Shown here: positions 32,392 to 42,968 of the stretch, in pieces
Layout: each line of letters starts with the position of its first letter
Numbering within the stretch: the stretch's first letter is position 1
Made by a program: the position numbers and the translations under genes
The notes under the pieces: model-generated
What the model saw: only the letters and a program-made list of their open reading frames with translations
The model's database searches: none
What the model was told of the DNA's origin: nothing
Assembly (NCBI GenBank): GCA_964035575.1
Contig: OZ037898.1
Location: 434,001-498,000, forward strand
DNA from: Rhynchopus sp. YZ270_cl-10
Taxonomy: Eukaryota > Euglenozoa > Diplonemea > Diplonemida > Diplonemidae
DNA: 64,000 bases
Reading direction: 5' to 3'

Positions 32392-32695
32392 CAGGCTCTC
32401 CGCTAGGATTTCCGATTTTGAAAATATTCTGTTGATGGTCCACGTTGGTGGGGTACATGCTAGTGCTTGCGCCGCAGGCGCACGGTACGCAACTTTTTTT
32501 TTTACCAACGCCCAATTTTGACTTTTTTGGGACGTTTGAGCACTCACCTCTCCATATCTTCTTCTCCTGAGCTTTTTTGACAGGTAGAACGGGTCTGAAC
32601 CACTTAGCAGAACTTTTTTTTTTTTTCTTTTTTTCCCCATTTTCAAAAAGTTCTGTTGACAATCAACAGAACTTTAGTACCTAGCGGAGTGCCTG
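32392..32695 (-). mobile_element. hAT-like MITE, copy 3 (reverse), with 8-bp target duplication
   Basis: The 304-bp copy is in the opposite orientation to the other two and almost identical. GTACAGAA lies directly at both edges (32384-32391 and 32696-32703). The insertion splits a family F repeat whose intact version is at about 15103-15175. Confidence 0.93.
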
Positions 32696-32778
32696 GTACA
32701 GAACCCTGTCCTCGGTAAGGGTTGATAGTCGATGCTACAAAAAGTATGTCTAGTCCCCTCCCTCTCTCTCTTCCCCTA

Positions 32779-32916
32779 ATGGTGGCAGTATTGTGATTGG
32801 AGTTTATTGGAATACGCAAAATACATCAAAATACATGACAATACCACGTGGTATTGTCATGTATTTTGATGTATTTTGCGTATTCCAATGGGCTCCCATC
32901 ACAATACTGCCACCAT
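32779..32916. repeat. 138-bp near-perfect palindrome centred on CACGTG
   Basis: The sequence is symmetric around 32847/32848. Inner arms of about 40 bp (TTGGAATACGCAAAATACAT onward to ATACCAC) are perfect. After a mismatched patch of about 10 bases, the outer arms (ATGGTGGCAGTATTGTGAT and its complement) are also perfect. CT-rich repeats flank both sides. There is no spacer at the centre. Confidence 0.95.
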
Positions 32917-35900
32917 TACCCCTCTCTCTCTCTCTCTCTCTCCCTCCATCCCTTGCCTTGTTATCACCAAATAAAAGATCAGATATGCGCCGTCGTTATG
33001 TCCAATCCCCTTCGTTCCTCCCATCGCATTTTCCTTGTCTATTTATATTGGTTTGATAACCCGATGAACCCTTTTTTTGTTGCCTTGTTTCCTGCAGTAC
33101 GAGGAGATTTTTTTAAAGGTGACAAAGAGAAAAGAACTGCTGAGCGATATAGTTTGTTTATTGTGCATGGTGTTTGCACTCCCCCCCTTTGGGTGAAGAA
33201 GTCGGTACTAAAAGTTACGCACACTGTTTGGTGAAAATATGGTAACTCGAGTAACAAAGTACAAGACAAAAACAAAAAAACCTTTCACTTTTTTGTTCCC
33301 CCTTTTTTTAAACATTTCTTCAATCTCCCCTTTTGGATGAAATAGTAACTCTGATAGGTAAGTAACAGGGAAAAAGGTTTTTTCCCCCCGTTGATTGCAC
33401 AATTACCCTGTTGAAGGGGGTGATTGGCGACCGTATCTGAGGAACTATTTCTCCTTTTAAGCTACGCTTTGTAGGTATAATAAAAAAGCTTAGTGTTGCC
33501 CCCTTGAATGGCTTTCGACACAACCGTGAGTCCTCCAATGAGCGTTGACAGCACTTTCAAGCCTTCCTTTTTGTAGGTGACATAGTGAAGCTTAGATTCA
33601 TCTGGGAAAAAAGAAAAAAAAAAGTGGAGAGGTTTGCACAACTGTAGCAACTACACTAAATCTAACAATTTATCAAAATAACACACTTTCTCTTTCCCCC
33701 CCCACCCTTCGCATTTTATGAAGTATCTTCATTGTTGGTATTGTGCTGTGTTTTTGATTTTTTTTTTATATCGTGCCTACACCCGCAGAGGTGTTTGCAC
33801 TCTCTCAACTTTTTTTTTTCCCTTCTCGTCATGATCCACTTTTTTTTTTCTGCTCTTTACCTTTTATGCATATCTATGAAGTTTTCTTCTTCGCAAAGCA
33901 ATACTCATTTCCCCCCAGGGCTGACGCATTAAGGGCAATTTGGTATTTGAAACCCCCCCCTCTCCACCATTTGAAAGACTCCCCCCATTCTTTATGGTGA
34001 CATGGTGCCTGAAAAATGCCAAAAAAATAAAAATGAAAAAAATTGCTTCAATTTTTCAAATAAACCCCCCTCCTCCTCATCCTCCTCCTCCTCATCCTCC
34101 TCATCCTCATCCTCCCCCGAATTCTTGTATCACCCCCCTTCAAACATAATTCCGCTAGGTTCCCTTCCGGTAATAAATATTTCCCGATGGCTGTTGATTT
34201 CTCCGTACAAAACGAATAATACCACCCTGCTGCGTGCGGGCTGTTCCCCCCCAAGAGGAAAAGGGAAACTGTCCCCTTCCTGCCCAGTCGCAGTGTGGAA
34301 ACCCTGCTATGTAGCACAACAAAACAAAGCAAACAGACGAAGCCAACCCGAGATACCCTTGTGTATCAGAAGATGACCATGGTGTTTTGTCCTGAGCACT
34401 CATGATAGGTGGTTATAGGTGGGTAGCTAAAAGGGGGGGTGGGGAGTCACCTGAGGTGTGTCCTGGCTTTGTGCAGTGATGAGAGGTGCAGTTGGGGGGT
34501 GGGAAGGGTTATGTGCACAGGCAGGAGGAGGTTGGTGTTGAGAGGGAGAAGAGGTGTGCAGTGAAGTGACGTTGATGCATGCTATGCAATGCGCAGTGTG
34601 TGCAGTCCGTCGTGTGGGTGGGGTGGGGCAGAGGCAGGAGGTACGAGCCAGCAGGTGAGGTGCAGGGGTGCGTTGTTTGGGTGGGAAGGGTTGGGGTGGG
34701 GAAGAGAAGTGATGGTGGCATTTGCGTCTTGAGTCTGCGTTTGCTGCTTTTGGGTTGGGATCTGCCTGTTCAGTGGCAGCATCGTTGATATGTTGATTTC
34801 CTGCACTGAGTGAAGTGCTTAGTGGTGTGCAGCTGCTTGGAGGTGTTGTGTGTTGGTGTCGCATGGTCACTTTGTTGTTCTGAAGAGTACAGGTGATGAT
34901 GATTTAGATCATGATTACCGGTTGCAGTTCACAAATGGTACGACCCTCTGCGCGTTTGAGCTCTCACCGTGACTCTGACCCTCCTTGTCGCTGGTTGTGA
35001 CGGGAGTGGCAGACACCTGTTTCCTCGCGCAGAGCTTCAGTTCTGAGTGAGATGTTTGGTGGCGAGTGGTGATGAGTTGCAGTCCAGTGAGACGACTTTT
35101 ATGTACCATCCGCCGTTCACACTACGGTGTGGGCAAGCCATTAGGTTTCCTTTTTACATCTTCTTGTTGTTGGTTGTACTTGGTGGTACTTTCAGTGACA
35201 CACACAGTGTTAGAAAGGAGAGGTTTGGAGTATTGATGGCGACAGCGCTTCGGTGTGGTGTGGAGGGGGTGGGGGATGGGGGGAACACAACATCAACAAG
35301 CTCAAGAAGGGATGCGTCTACACAGCACTATACCAGAAGCACCAAAAAAAATCGGTTACTGTATTACATACCCATCAATACAAAAGGGTAAACAGGTAAG
35401 ACAGTGTAACGATTTTTTTTCTCTCCCTTCTTGGTTCTTTGTGTATTTGAAGAGTGGGCGAGAGGGGGTGGGAGCGGACGGTGAGAAGATTGTGCACAAC
35501 GGATGCTGTGTGCAAACCGATCCAATGCAGGAAGGCCCTGTGAACTTCAAAAGGCGTTACCAGTCGGGTGGTGGTGTGTCGCAGTGTCATAGGGGAGCAT
35601 TGCAAATAAACGTGCGGGGGGTGCGGGGTGGGTGGGGGTTCAGAATTATATGTGAAAGACTTTGTCTTTTGTATCGTACTGCATGCAGAACACGCCAACA
35701 GAACTCCATCACGCCATTTTTTTCCTCAGAAAATGGCTGACACCTCACACGGCGGGAGGGTTGGGTGTGAGCTGTGTACCAGGGTATGGGAGTGCTAAAT
35801 GGAGTATATCACAACGAAGTCCATCCAACTGTATGGGGTGAATCACATAGTATGAGGCGAGGGTGGACGGTGTGGGTACAGAGTCTTGGTATAGGTGGGA

Positions 35901-36642
35901 CTCCTATCACTAAGGTACGTATCTTGGCTTTGTGAGAATAGCTCTGGGAGGGGAGAGTTAACGTCGATTTAAACGGGGTTTTTTGGTGGTTTTTAAATCG
36001 TGTTTGAAAAGCGCCAAAAACCATAGAGGATGCTGTGTCTTGAGAGGGTTGGGGGAGGGCAGCAGAGCTTGGATACATAGCAATATGGTGCATGGGTGGG
36101 GCTGTGGGTAGGGTTCTTGGTTAGGTGTACAGAGTCTTCTCTCTCTCTCGAACGTTCAAATGCAGTTGGAGAAGGTGGTGCAGAAGGAAGCAGTTCAGAA
36201 GACGGGGCATGAAGAGTGGAGGGTGCAGTGTACAGAGAGCGCAGAGTGTTTTGCCGATGTGCAGAGTGGGGCACACTGCTTATCTTACAGGGTTTCTTTG
36301 GAGGACTAGACGAGGAAGAGGAGGAGGAGGAGGAGGTCTTATGGACTCTATGGCCAGCTATTGGCATCTCTGAGACGACAGTGGGTCGGAAAGGTGGATA
36401 GACAGACACTCCGTTTGTGGGGAGGTGGGGAGGGGTGTAGGGAGTGTGTACAGTGCGTCACACACAATGCCTCACAACGTTCGGGGGAGGAGAAACCCAC
36501 CGAGTCTATGGCCGGCTCTTGGCATCTTGGGGAGGAGGAGAGAGGCAATAGGGTGACAAGGCTCTGATAACCAGTAGCAAACGGTTATGGTGTCGTGGAA
36601 GCCTTGTGAGGGTAATTCTTGTGCAGAACATAGCCCCTTAGT

Positions 36643-36807
36643 GGTGCAGTGCAGTGCAGTGCAGTGCAGTGCAGTGCAGTGCAGTGCAGTGCAGTGCAGT
36701 GCAGTGCAGTGCAGTGCAGTGCAGTGCAGTGCAGTGCAGTGCAGTGCAGTGCAGTGCAGTGCAGTGCAGTGCAGTGCAGTGCAGTGCAGTGCAGTGCAGT
36801 GCAGTGG
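36643..36807. repeat. 5-bp microsatellite (TGCAG)n, ~33 copies
   Basis: An uninterrupted array of TGCAG/CTGCA. It is free of stops in all three plus-strand frames and on the minus strand, so it creates artefactual open frames (Cys-Ser-Ala-Val-Gln repeats). It sits about 250 bp upstream of the TPR gene. Confidence 0.97.
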
Positions 36808-37060
36808 GTGCACCGTGAGGGGAGCGTTTGAATGTTTTTTTTCCCCCTCTTTTTTTTCTGGATATTTCAGAGTATTTCCGGAATGGGTATATTTTGCCAT
36901 ATGCGGAACTATATCCCCATTCACTTCTTATCCTATTGATTGTGCAGACCCGCCGCCTCCGCCTCCTCCTCCTCCGCTTCCTCTCCTTGTTTCATTGCTC
37001 TCGATTTTCTTCTAAGGTGCCTACACACGGAGAACTCTTTTTTTTTCTCCCACATTTGAA

Positions 37061-38968
37061 ATGTCAACCCCACCTCTTTCACCACGCACCGCTGCACCAC
37101 CGTTGGAGACGTCTTTGGTAAACACTAAAGCAAATGACCAATACGTTCTTGGACTAAAGGCAAAGCGGAACCATAATAATACGCAGGCATATATTCACTT
37201 TTCTAAGGCAATTTTTTTGCTTCCAACGGAGCCTATATTGTATGCAGCAAGGGCAGAGTCGTGTATACAACTATGTGATTTGACCTCCGCTGTGTCGAAT
37301 TACAAGAAAGCACTGTCTTTACAGGCCCAGCCGGACCCAGCGCATCGACAACGCCTGGCAGCGTTGTTGGACTGCACCTCGGTGCTGTGCTTTATCTCCT
37401 CCCGCTTTGACCGTGCCCTGATCCAAGCCAATACCGCATTGCAATACTCTCCCCAAAACAAGCCCATTCGACTACACCGTGCGCTCGCTCTGTTCATGCT
37501 CCGTAGACAGGAAGAAGCACTACGCGATGCAACCTGCTGCGAAGGAACCGAACAATGCCAACCATACGCCTGGGCAGCAAAAGGCGTCTTCCTCCTTATG
37601 GAACGCAACTTTGCAAGAGCGAAATGCGAGGTCGAAAAATGCCTTTTGGTCGCCCCAGATCTGCCCTTAGTGAATTCCTTGGAAATGCTGTATGACGCGA
37701 TGTTAGGCCGTCTAAAAGACGCTAGCGTAGCTGACATGGAGGCTGGTCGATGGGGAGAGGCGATCACAAAGTTAACAACAGTATTAGAAGCATTTCCGAA
37801 CGACGGAAATTTGTACGTTTTGCGGTCAAAATGCTATGTCGCTCGAGAAGAATTTACGAAAGGGGTAGAGGATCTCTTCGAGAGCATGAACAGGAGTGGG
37901 GTGGCGGAGGGGAGTGGGAAGATGCTGGCGGATTGCTTGGTACGAATTGCGGGCGAGATGTTTGGTACTGGAGGGTTTCATCAGGCACTCTCCTATGCTG
38001 ACGAAGCACTACGCTGGGATGCCAACTGCCTCTCTGCCACTATTGTACGCGGTGAATGCTTTCGGATGCTTGGCAGCCACGAAAGCAGTGTCGAAGAGTT
38101 CCTCAAGGTCCTCGCCATCGACCCCACCCACCAAGAAGGCATGCGTCGCCTTGCCGTCTCCCACTGCTCCTACGGGGTCATCCTCTACAATCAAGGACAC
38201 TACGGTAAGGCTGAAAATGAATTCTCCCGCGCCCTCTCATACTGTTACGACAACCCCGTATATCACCTCAACCGGGCCCGTTGTTTGCTTATGATACAAC
38301 AGCCTTCGGCCGCAGTTCAAGAATTGGTGATCTGCAAAAAGCTCAACCCAACCGACCCAAAAATCCAGGCTACTCTCAAACAGATGTGCCCTCCAGACGT
38401 CTACCAAGCATTAGAGGTGCACCTCAAGAGAGGGGAACATCATGACCCATCCGCAATTCGGCAGCTTGGAAACAGTGGGATATACATTGCACCGAGCCCG
38501 CCCGATGCAAATGGTACTGCAGGGGTCGCCGCGGCTAGGCACAAACGAAGTGAAGGGGTGGTCTGCGACACCTATACGAACAAAGCGCGGTTGCAGGACC
38601 AACACTCAGTCAATATGTTTGCCGCATCATCGTGGCCTGGTATGCCCAGTGTGTCTGGGGCATCTGAAGGGAATCATATCAAGCCACAACAGCTGAAGAC
38701 GCCTCTCAACGTTGCGCGAACAGCAAATCGTATGATAGAGTCAAATGGCTCCGCCCCAGAACGTATTTCGACCCGCAGGGATACCTACAGTAGTGAGATT
38801 GTTCAGCTCCGTTCCGAACGCAAGCGTGTCCTGACAGACCCCTACAGTGTCACTGCAGTGCGTGGATTCGTTGCCCAACAGAGTGGACCAAATCCATGCA
38901 TGGGACGTCTCCAGCCCAACGGCGCCGCACTCTGGAAGGGCGCATCCTCAAAAAAGCGGACTGTTTGA
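37061..38968 (+). CDS. TPR-repeat protein resembling ciliary TTC16
   Basis: The single exon from ATG gives 635 residues. From about residue 25 to 450 it is a run of 34-residue TPR helices (for example AYIHFSKAIFLLPTEPILYA, EEALRDA, HYGKAENEFSRALSYCYDN), about eleven in all. The C-terminal 180 residues are polar and unassigned (RRDTYSSEIVQLRSERKRVL). TPR arrays are protein-binding scaffolds. The arrangement of repeats, including SRFDRALIQANTALQYSPQN followed by IRLHRALALFMLRRQEEA, recalls TTC16, a protein of motile cilia, which would fit a flagellate. That match is from memory of the family and is only moderate. The start is the first ATG after a T-rich leader. Confidence 0.72.
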   Translation: MSTPPLSPRTAAPPLETSLVNTKANDQYVLGLKAKRNHNNTQAYIHFSKAIFLLPTEPILYAARAESCIQLCDLTSAVSNYKKALSLQAQPDPAHRQRLAALLDCTSVLCFISSRFDRALIQANTALQYSPQNKPIRLHRALALFMLRRQEEALRDATCCEGTEQCQPYAWAAKGVFLLMERNFARAKCEVEKCLLVAPDLPLVNSLEMLYDAMLGRLKDASVADMEAGRWGEAITKLTTVLEAFPNDGNLYVLRSKCYVAREEFTKGVEDLFESMNRSGVAEGSGKMLADCLVRIAGEMFGTGGFHQALSYADEALRWDANCLSATIVRGECFRMLGSHESSVEEFLKVLAIDPTHQEGMRRLAVSHCSYGVILYNQGHYGKAENEFSRALSYCYDNPVYHLNRARCLLMIQQPSAAVQELVICKKLNPTDPKIQATLKQMCPPDVYQALEVHLKRGEHHDPSAIRQLGNSGIYIAPSPPDANGTAGVAAARHKRSEGVVCDTYTNKARLQDQHSVNMFAASSWPGMPSVSGASEGNHIKPQQLKTPLNVARTANRMIESNGSAPERISTRRDTYSSEIVQLRSERKRVLTDPYSVTAVRGFVAQQSGPNPCMGRLQPNGAALWKGASSKKRTV

Positions 38969-39736
38969 CAAAAAAAAATTGGGTGGGGGGTATTGTTTTG
39001 CTTGACCTGCCCTTCTGGGTTTTGGTGAAGATTTTTGGGGGTTTTGTGAAACCTTTTCCAAAAAAGGTTTCATTAGGGAATAAGAAATGCTTGAAAAAAA
39101 AAGTGGGGCATTTTTTTTTTTTTTGGACCGATTTGTTTCCTTTATGGTGTGGGGGTTTTGGTGGTTTGGTGCGTTTGCCTTCAAGAGGGTTTTCCGCATT
39201 GCAAATGTGTATATTTTGCAGGCGAGTCTTTGCAATGAAGTACCGTCTACAAGCAAGGAACCAATGTGGTCGTATTCGTACCTACAAAACATATTCCACC
39301 CCTCCACCCCTCCACACCTCTTCCAGGGAACGGAAGAGACACGACGAAACCAAAAAAAAAAAAATGATTGATGAAGTCGTTATGACCGGGGTCGAGCCAC
39401 GCGCAACACCGAGTATGCAAAAAAAACCACACCCTGGGTGTACGAGATGTCATCTTTTTCAAGGCTTCTCTATTCTGTCAAAGATGCCTAAGCATCAAGA
39501 AGCATAGGAAGAAACGTTTATACGATAACCCTTTTATTGTAGATGGCTGCCTCCCTCCATGAAGCGAAGACTCATCTCACCGTCTCTCGGAGGATTTGCT
39601 CCCTGAAGAGGATTTTTTTTTACCAACCTTCCCAAAAATTTGAGGAATTTATTTATTGGCACACAGTTACGAGAGGGCTTTATATTTCAAGTCAACTTTA
39701 TTTTTTTCTTCTGAGAAAACCAATAAAAACTTAATT
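38969..39736. other. Intergenic stretch after the TPR gene
   Basis: No gene is recognised. A family B copy (GGCACACAGTTACGAGAGGGC..ATTTCAAGTCAAC) is at about 39656-39705, directly before the TIR element. Confidence 0.5.
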
Positions 39737-39737
39737 A

Positions 39738-41628
39738 AAGGGGGGGTGGACCTATTATCCGGGTAGACCTATTATCCCTAGGATAATAGGTCCCCCTGTT
39801 TTGGAGTTAAATTTTAACTTTTTAACTTTTGGGATGGTAAAAAAATTTTTATTAAAAATTTGGGGTGGGATTCTGGCGTTCGGCCAGTTTGCGTGCTCGC
39901 TTTCATGCCGGTTTTGCCGGCACAGGCTGCAGCAAGGCCATCTTCCTTCCTGGCGTTGCAGCTGGGGTAGAGGGTGTTGAGGATGATGGTGGGGCTGGTT
40001 GGGCAGGTTGGGCTGCTTGTACTTCTGCTGCTGGGGCATCTATCTCCATCACCTCAGAGTCCGCAGGGCTGTCCGGCTGCTCCACCTCCAAGACCTTTTC
40101 CTTCACCTGCAGCAGCTCCTCCTTCACCTCGCCTTTGCGAACCTTTGCCTTTTGCGCTGAACATCGCGTCCAGGCGCTTTTTTCCCTTCGGGAGGGCTTT
40201 TGGCGGCTTTGCCGCCAAAAGCTCGCACCGTCGTCCTCGGTCTCGTCGTCTTCAATCACCATCACAGCATCCCGGAGAGCTTCCAGAGGTTCCGCAACAC
40301 GCTAGCTAGCGCCGCAGGCGCACGGCAGCGGTGAAAATCTTGGGCAGTAAGCCCGGGAAAACCCGGGCTTAATTAATTTTGCGCAGAGCAAGCCCGGGTT
40401 CGAAGGCCGGGTTTACCCGGGCTTAAGCCTGGGTTTTCCCCGGGTTTTAAGTTTTCTGGGGTGGGCTGCCCCACCCCACTCCGGGGGTGTAGCCTCAGGG
40501 TGCAGCCTGGGGTAGTCAGTCGCCGAAACGAAGCTCTGTTGACAGAAAACAACAAAGTCAGTAAAGAAAACACACACGTCTACACTCAAGGGTTACCCAA
40601 GACCCACACCCAGAGCGCGACTTAATTGGTCAAACGCCGAAGGAAAAGAAAGCATGCATCATGGCGAAATAATAAAAGTAGCGTACCGTGCGCCTGCGGC
40701 GCAAGATTGCAACCCACCCTTCCCATCACATAATTTGGCTGTAAAAATGTGCAATTTTAAGCTCAATTTTTTGAAATGGTGCGTACCGTGGCTTCGCTTT
40801 GGGTGCCATGACCGCCCTTTCTTTGTTATAAATGTACTGTGGCTACTGACAATTCGCGCCTGGTGCACGAATTGCTATCAATGAAGTGCTGAATTAGATA
40901 ACCGAGGAATTTTCATATTCCGCCGGAGGCAACTTGAGCTGGGTTGGGGACCCGGCTCGACCGAGTTTCAGCGAAAACCCCCAAAACCTATAATATCCCC
41001 TGCGGAGGGGGAAATTATTTTTTTGGGCTGACCGAGCCAGCCCCTCGTGGGCGGAATTCTCTTTTGAACCCTGGGTTTGCAGAAAATTTTTTTACACCAG
41101 TATTTTAATTATTTTCACAAAAAAACCAAGCCCGGGTACAAACCCGGGCTTCGAATTAATTTTGCTAGCTGGGGAAGCCCGGGATTTTCAACCCTGGGCG
41201 CACGGTACGTTACTTTTTTCTTTCGCTATGCTGCATTCCCCCATCCGGTAAAATAGAAGAAAATTGTCTCCTACGAGTAGAATTCTGTCGGGGGTAGGTG
41301 AGAGGCGGTCGGAGCCCCCGTTCCTCACCTACCCCCACCCCAGCCCCAATCCAAAACCCAAATTACCTCCGTATGGACACGTATGCATTCCACCTTTTCA
41401 AAAACAATTCACGTATGGATCTCCATACGTTCCTCACGTGGAGCGTAAGCTCTGGTTCACAGGATAGTGCATGTTTAAGGGTAAAAAGGGGGGGGAAAGA
41501 GTGACCGGGATAGCAGCGGGATAACAGCGGGATAACAGCGGGATAATAACAATTTTTAATCGACTTAAAATTTGGTCTGAAAAAGAAAATCTGAAATTTT
41601 AGGGTGGATAATAGGTCCACCGTCCCTT
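39738..41628. mobile_element. 1.9-kb element with 24-bp terminal inverted repeats and TA at both edges
   Basis: The left end (39737-39760) and the complement of the right end (41606-41629) agree at 22 of 24 bases, sharing AAAGGG and GGTGGACCTATTATCC. TA at each edge is consistent with a TA target duplication of Tc1/mariner type or a related group. A nested inverted pair (GACCTATTATCC..GGATAATAGGTC) follows the left end. Inside are a minus-strand open frame (39903-40309), CCCGGG palindromes (40350-40455, 41128-41180) and the reverse copy of family H. No transposase is seen. Classification beyond a TIR DNA transposon is open. Confidence 0.7.
39903..40309 (-). CDS. Open frame inside the TIR element, unassigned, possibly a gene tail
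   Basis: On the minus strand the frame reads without interruption for about 135 codons. An acidic stretch (MVIEDDETEDDG) is followed by a basic segment, a Lys/Glu-rich probable helix (KVRKGEVKEELLQVKEKV) and a Pro/Ala-rich tail ending LLQPVPAKPA. The first ATG in the frame is at 40265. GC content is far above the surroundings. It resembles the C-terminal tail of a larger protein, perhaps captured by the element. No domain is recognised and no promoter or exon partner is evident, so whether it is expressed is unclear. Confidence 0.3.
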
Positions 41629-41639
41629 TAGCCACTAAG

Positions 41640-42430
41640 GGTCACGTAACATAAAAACCCATGGGAGAGGTAGTGAAACGCACACAGTAGCCCCCATCGC
41701 ATTTGCGCGGTCTTCCCAAAGCGCACGGTCCCTGCTGTAGTCTCCCTTTGCAGCGCCGTCTCCATCCTGTCTGCAGTGCGTCCCATCGGCCTCATGGCTC
41801 CTTGTAGGAGCCATGAGGCCGGTTCTCCCCTTCTCCCGGAGCAAAGGTGTTGATGTCATTTGTAAGGACAAGCCAGTCCATTGTTTGAAACTGTGAACCC
41901 AATTCCCAAAGGGTTCCTTGGTATTTCCCCACTTTTTTTGCCCCCTCCTTTTCAAAAATAGACGAGGCACCTTCCCCATCCGGGAGTAGTACGCGTTCTG
42001 ATATGAAGAATGCGATTTGTGACCAACTGGAAAATATTCAGTCAGGAATGTCTTTAGTAGATCAGATGTGCCTCTTGCACCTTCTCCCCTTCTTCCCGTA
42101 GTAGGTTCTGCTGTACCCCCACGTTGTGGCAACTATTGTTCTCCCTTGAGTGAACCCAGAGAGCCGTAATCTATCCCTTCTCCGGTCATTTGTAAACCCA
42201 GATATTGCTCCTTTTGCTTCGTCTCGTGTTTGTGGTGTAATGCAGGCGGGTGGGCCTGTCACTTCTTCCCCTTTCCCCCTTCTCCACCGTTCTGTCCCAT
42301 CCTGTCTTCCTGAACGAAAGTTGAGTTCTCCTCCTCTGCTCGACTTCATTTTCCTCCGCGTTTTGTGCCTGCGACGACACTGTGCTGTCAGGTCCTCGCA
42401 CAGTGTGTTCTGCATCATAGGTAGACTAGA
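41640..42430 (-). pseudogene. Degenerate minus-strand coding relic, family unknown
   Basis: Several minus-strand frames over this stretch show protein-like composition in turn, none of them long, which suggests a broken gene with at least three interruptions. A 33-bp hairpin (41788-41820) lies inside it. No family could be named; a decayed host gene or a decayed mobile-element gene are both possible. It lies next to the right end of the TIR element. Confidence 0.35.
41788..41820. repeat. Hairpin with 15-bp perfect arms
   Basis: GGCCTCATGGCTCCT and its complement are separated by a 3-base loop (TGT). It lies within the minus-strand coding relic and may have arisen by a local inverted duplication. 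Confidence 0.85.
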
Positions 42431-42572
42431 ATAACTGTTATAGCGTAGCTGCCACCTGTCTTCACTGTCTTTTTTTACATCACGCTACCTATTTTTACAA
42501 ATATTTTCTTCTTTCCAATTTCTCCTTTTACATGACATCTACCTCTTCTCAGGTCATGTGGTCGTGGAGTCG

Positions 42573-42968
42573 ATGAACGCTGCGGATGAAGCGTCGAAGC
42601 GGCGGATACGGACACGGAGCGGGGTGGCTGTGATTGGGGGTGTGAAGACGGATGTGATGGTGCAGCAGTTTGGCAACACCTTTGTTGTGATGGTGAGCAT
42701 GCTCCCCGTACCTGCGCTTGTGATGCGCTGTGCGAGCGACAACACAGAGGCGGGAGGGCTCGGTGCCTTCAGGTCGGAGCTCCTCCTTGGCAAAGAAAAC
42801 CCTGCACTCAGCGTAGTAGGCAGGCAACTCATTCAGTCGATCACCAAAACGTCGCGTTGTACCCTCACACTCTACCTAGGCATTAAACCCGCCCTCACAG
42901 AGCCCGAAAAGGCTCACGCAACCATCGCAGAGCTGATTGCCGCCGTCGAAGGGCTTGCGTTGTGGTGA
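42573..42968 (+). CDS. PSMG3: Proteasome assembly chaperone 3-like protein
   Basis: 131 residues from the ATG in TCGATGAACGC; this start leaves a short N-terminal extension comparable with PSMG3 of animals. PSMG3 (PAC3) helps build the alpha ring of the 20S proteasome as a heterodimer with PSMG4. Visible family landmarks are the first strand and turn GVAVIGGVKTDVMVQQFG, the strand FVVMVSML, the conserved FRSELLLGKENPALSVVGRQLI, where animal proteins have TTKVLLGQDEPLIHVFAKNL, and a closing helix ending ALW. Length matches the family (about 120-130). An AG directly before 42553 could end an upstream leader intron. The gene stands alone between two minus-strand relics. Confidence 0.82.
   Translation: MNAADEASKRRIRTRSGVAVIGGVKTDVMVQQFGNTFVVMVSMLPVPALVMRCASDNTEAGGLGAFRSELLLGKENPALSVVGRQLIQSITKTSRCTLTLYLGIKPALTEPEKAHATIAELIAAVEGLALW

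Larger units (their letters stand above)
28957..37060. other. 8.1-kb gene-poor interval
   Basis: No gene can be supported. Contents include family A at 29335-29398, family B at 29697-29765, a family H repeat block (30285-30850), a family C copy (32321-32360), a MITE (32392-32695), a 138-bp palindrome (32779-32916), a TCC-rich tract (about 34066-34120) and a TGCAG array. GC-richer patches at about 29040-29330, 34400-35320 and 35750-36600 have minus-strand Ser/Pro/His-rich open frames with protein-like composition but no recognised domain, no clear start and no conserved exon ends. They may be decayed coding DNA. Confidence 0.5.

Noticed and set aside
34427-34870. Minus-strand Ser/Thr/Pro/His-rich open frame
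   Set aside because: Low-complexity composition follows from a G-rich plus strand; there is no domain, exon partner or repeat support.
36472-37015. Open frames of Cys-Ser-Ala-Val-Gln repeats over the TGCAG array
   Set aside because: They exist in all plus frames and on the minus strand because the 5-bp unit has no stop; this is an artefact.
40380-40450. GGTTCGA-containing segment as a tRNA
   Set aside because: The sequence is a CCCGGG palindrome block; no acceptor stem, D-arm or anticodon arm can be formed. The GGTTCGATACC at 52811 likewise lacks the other arms.
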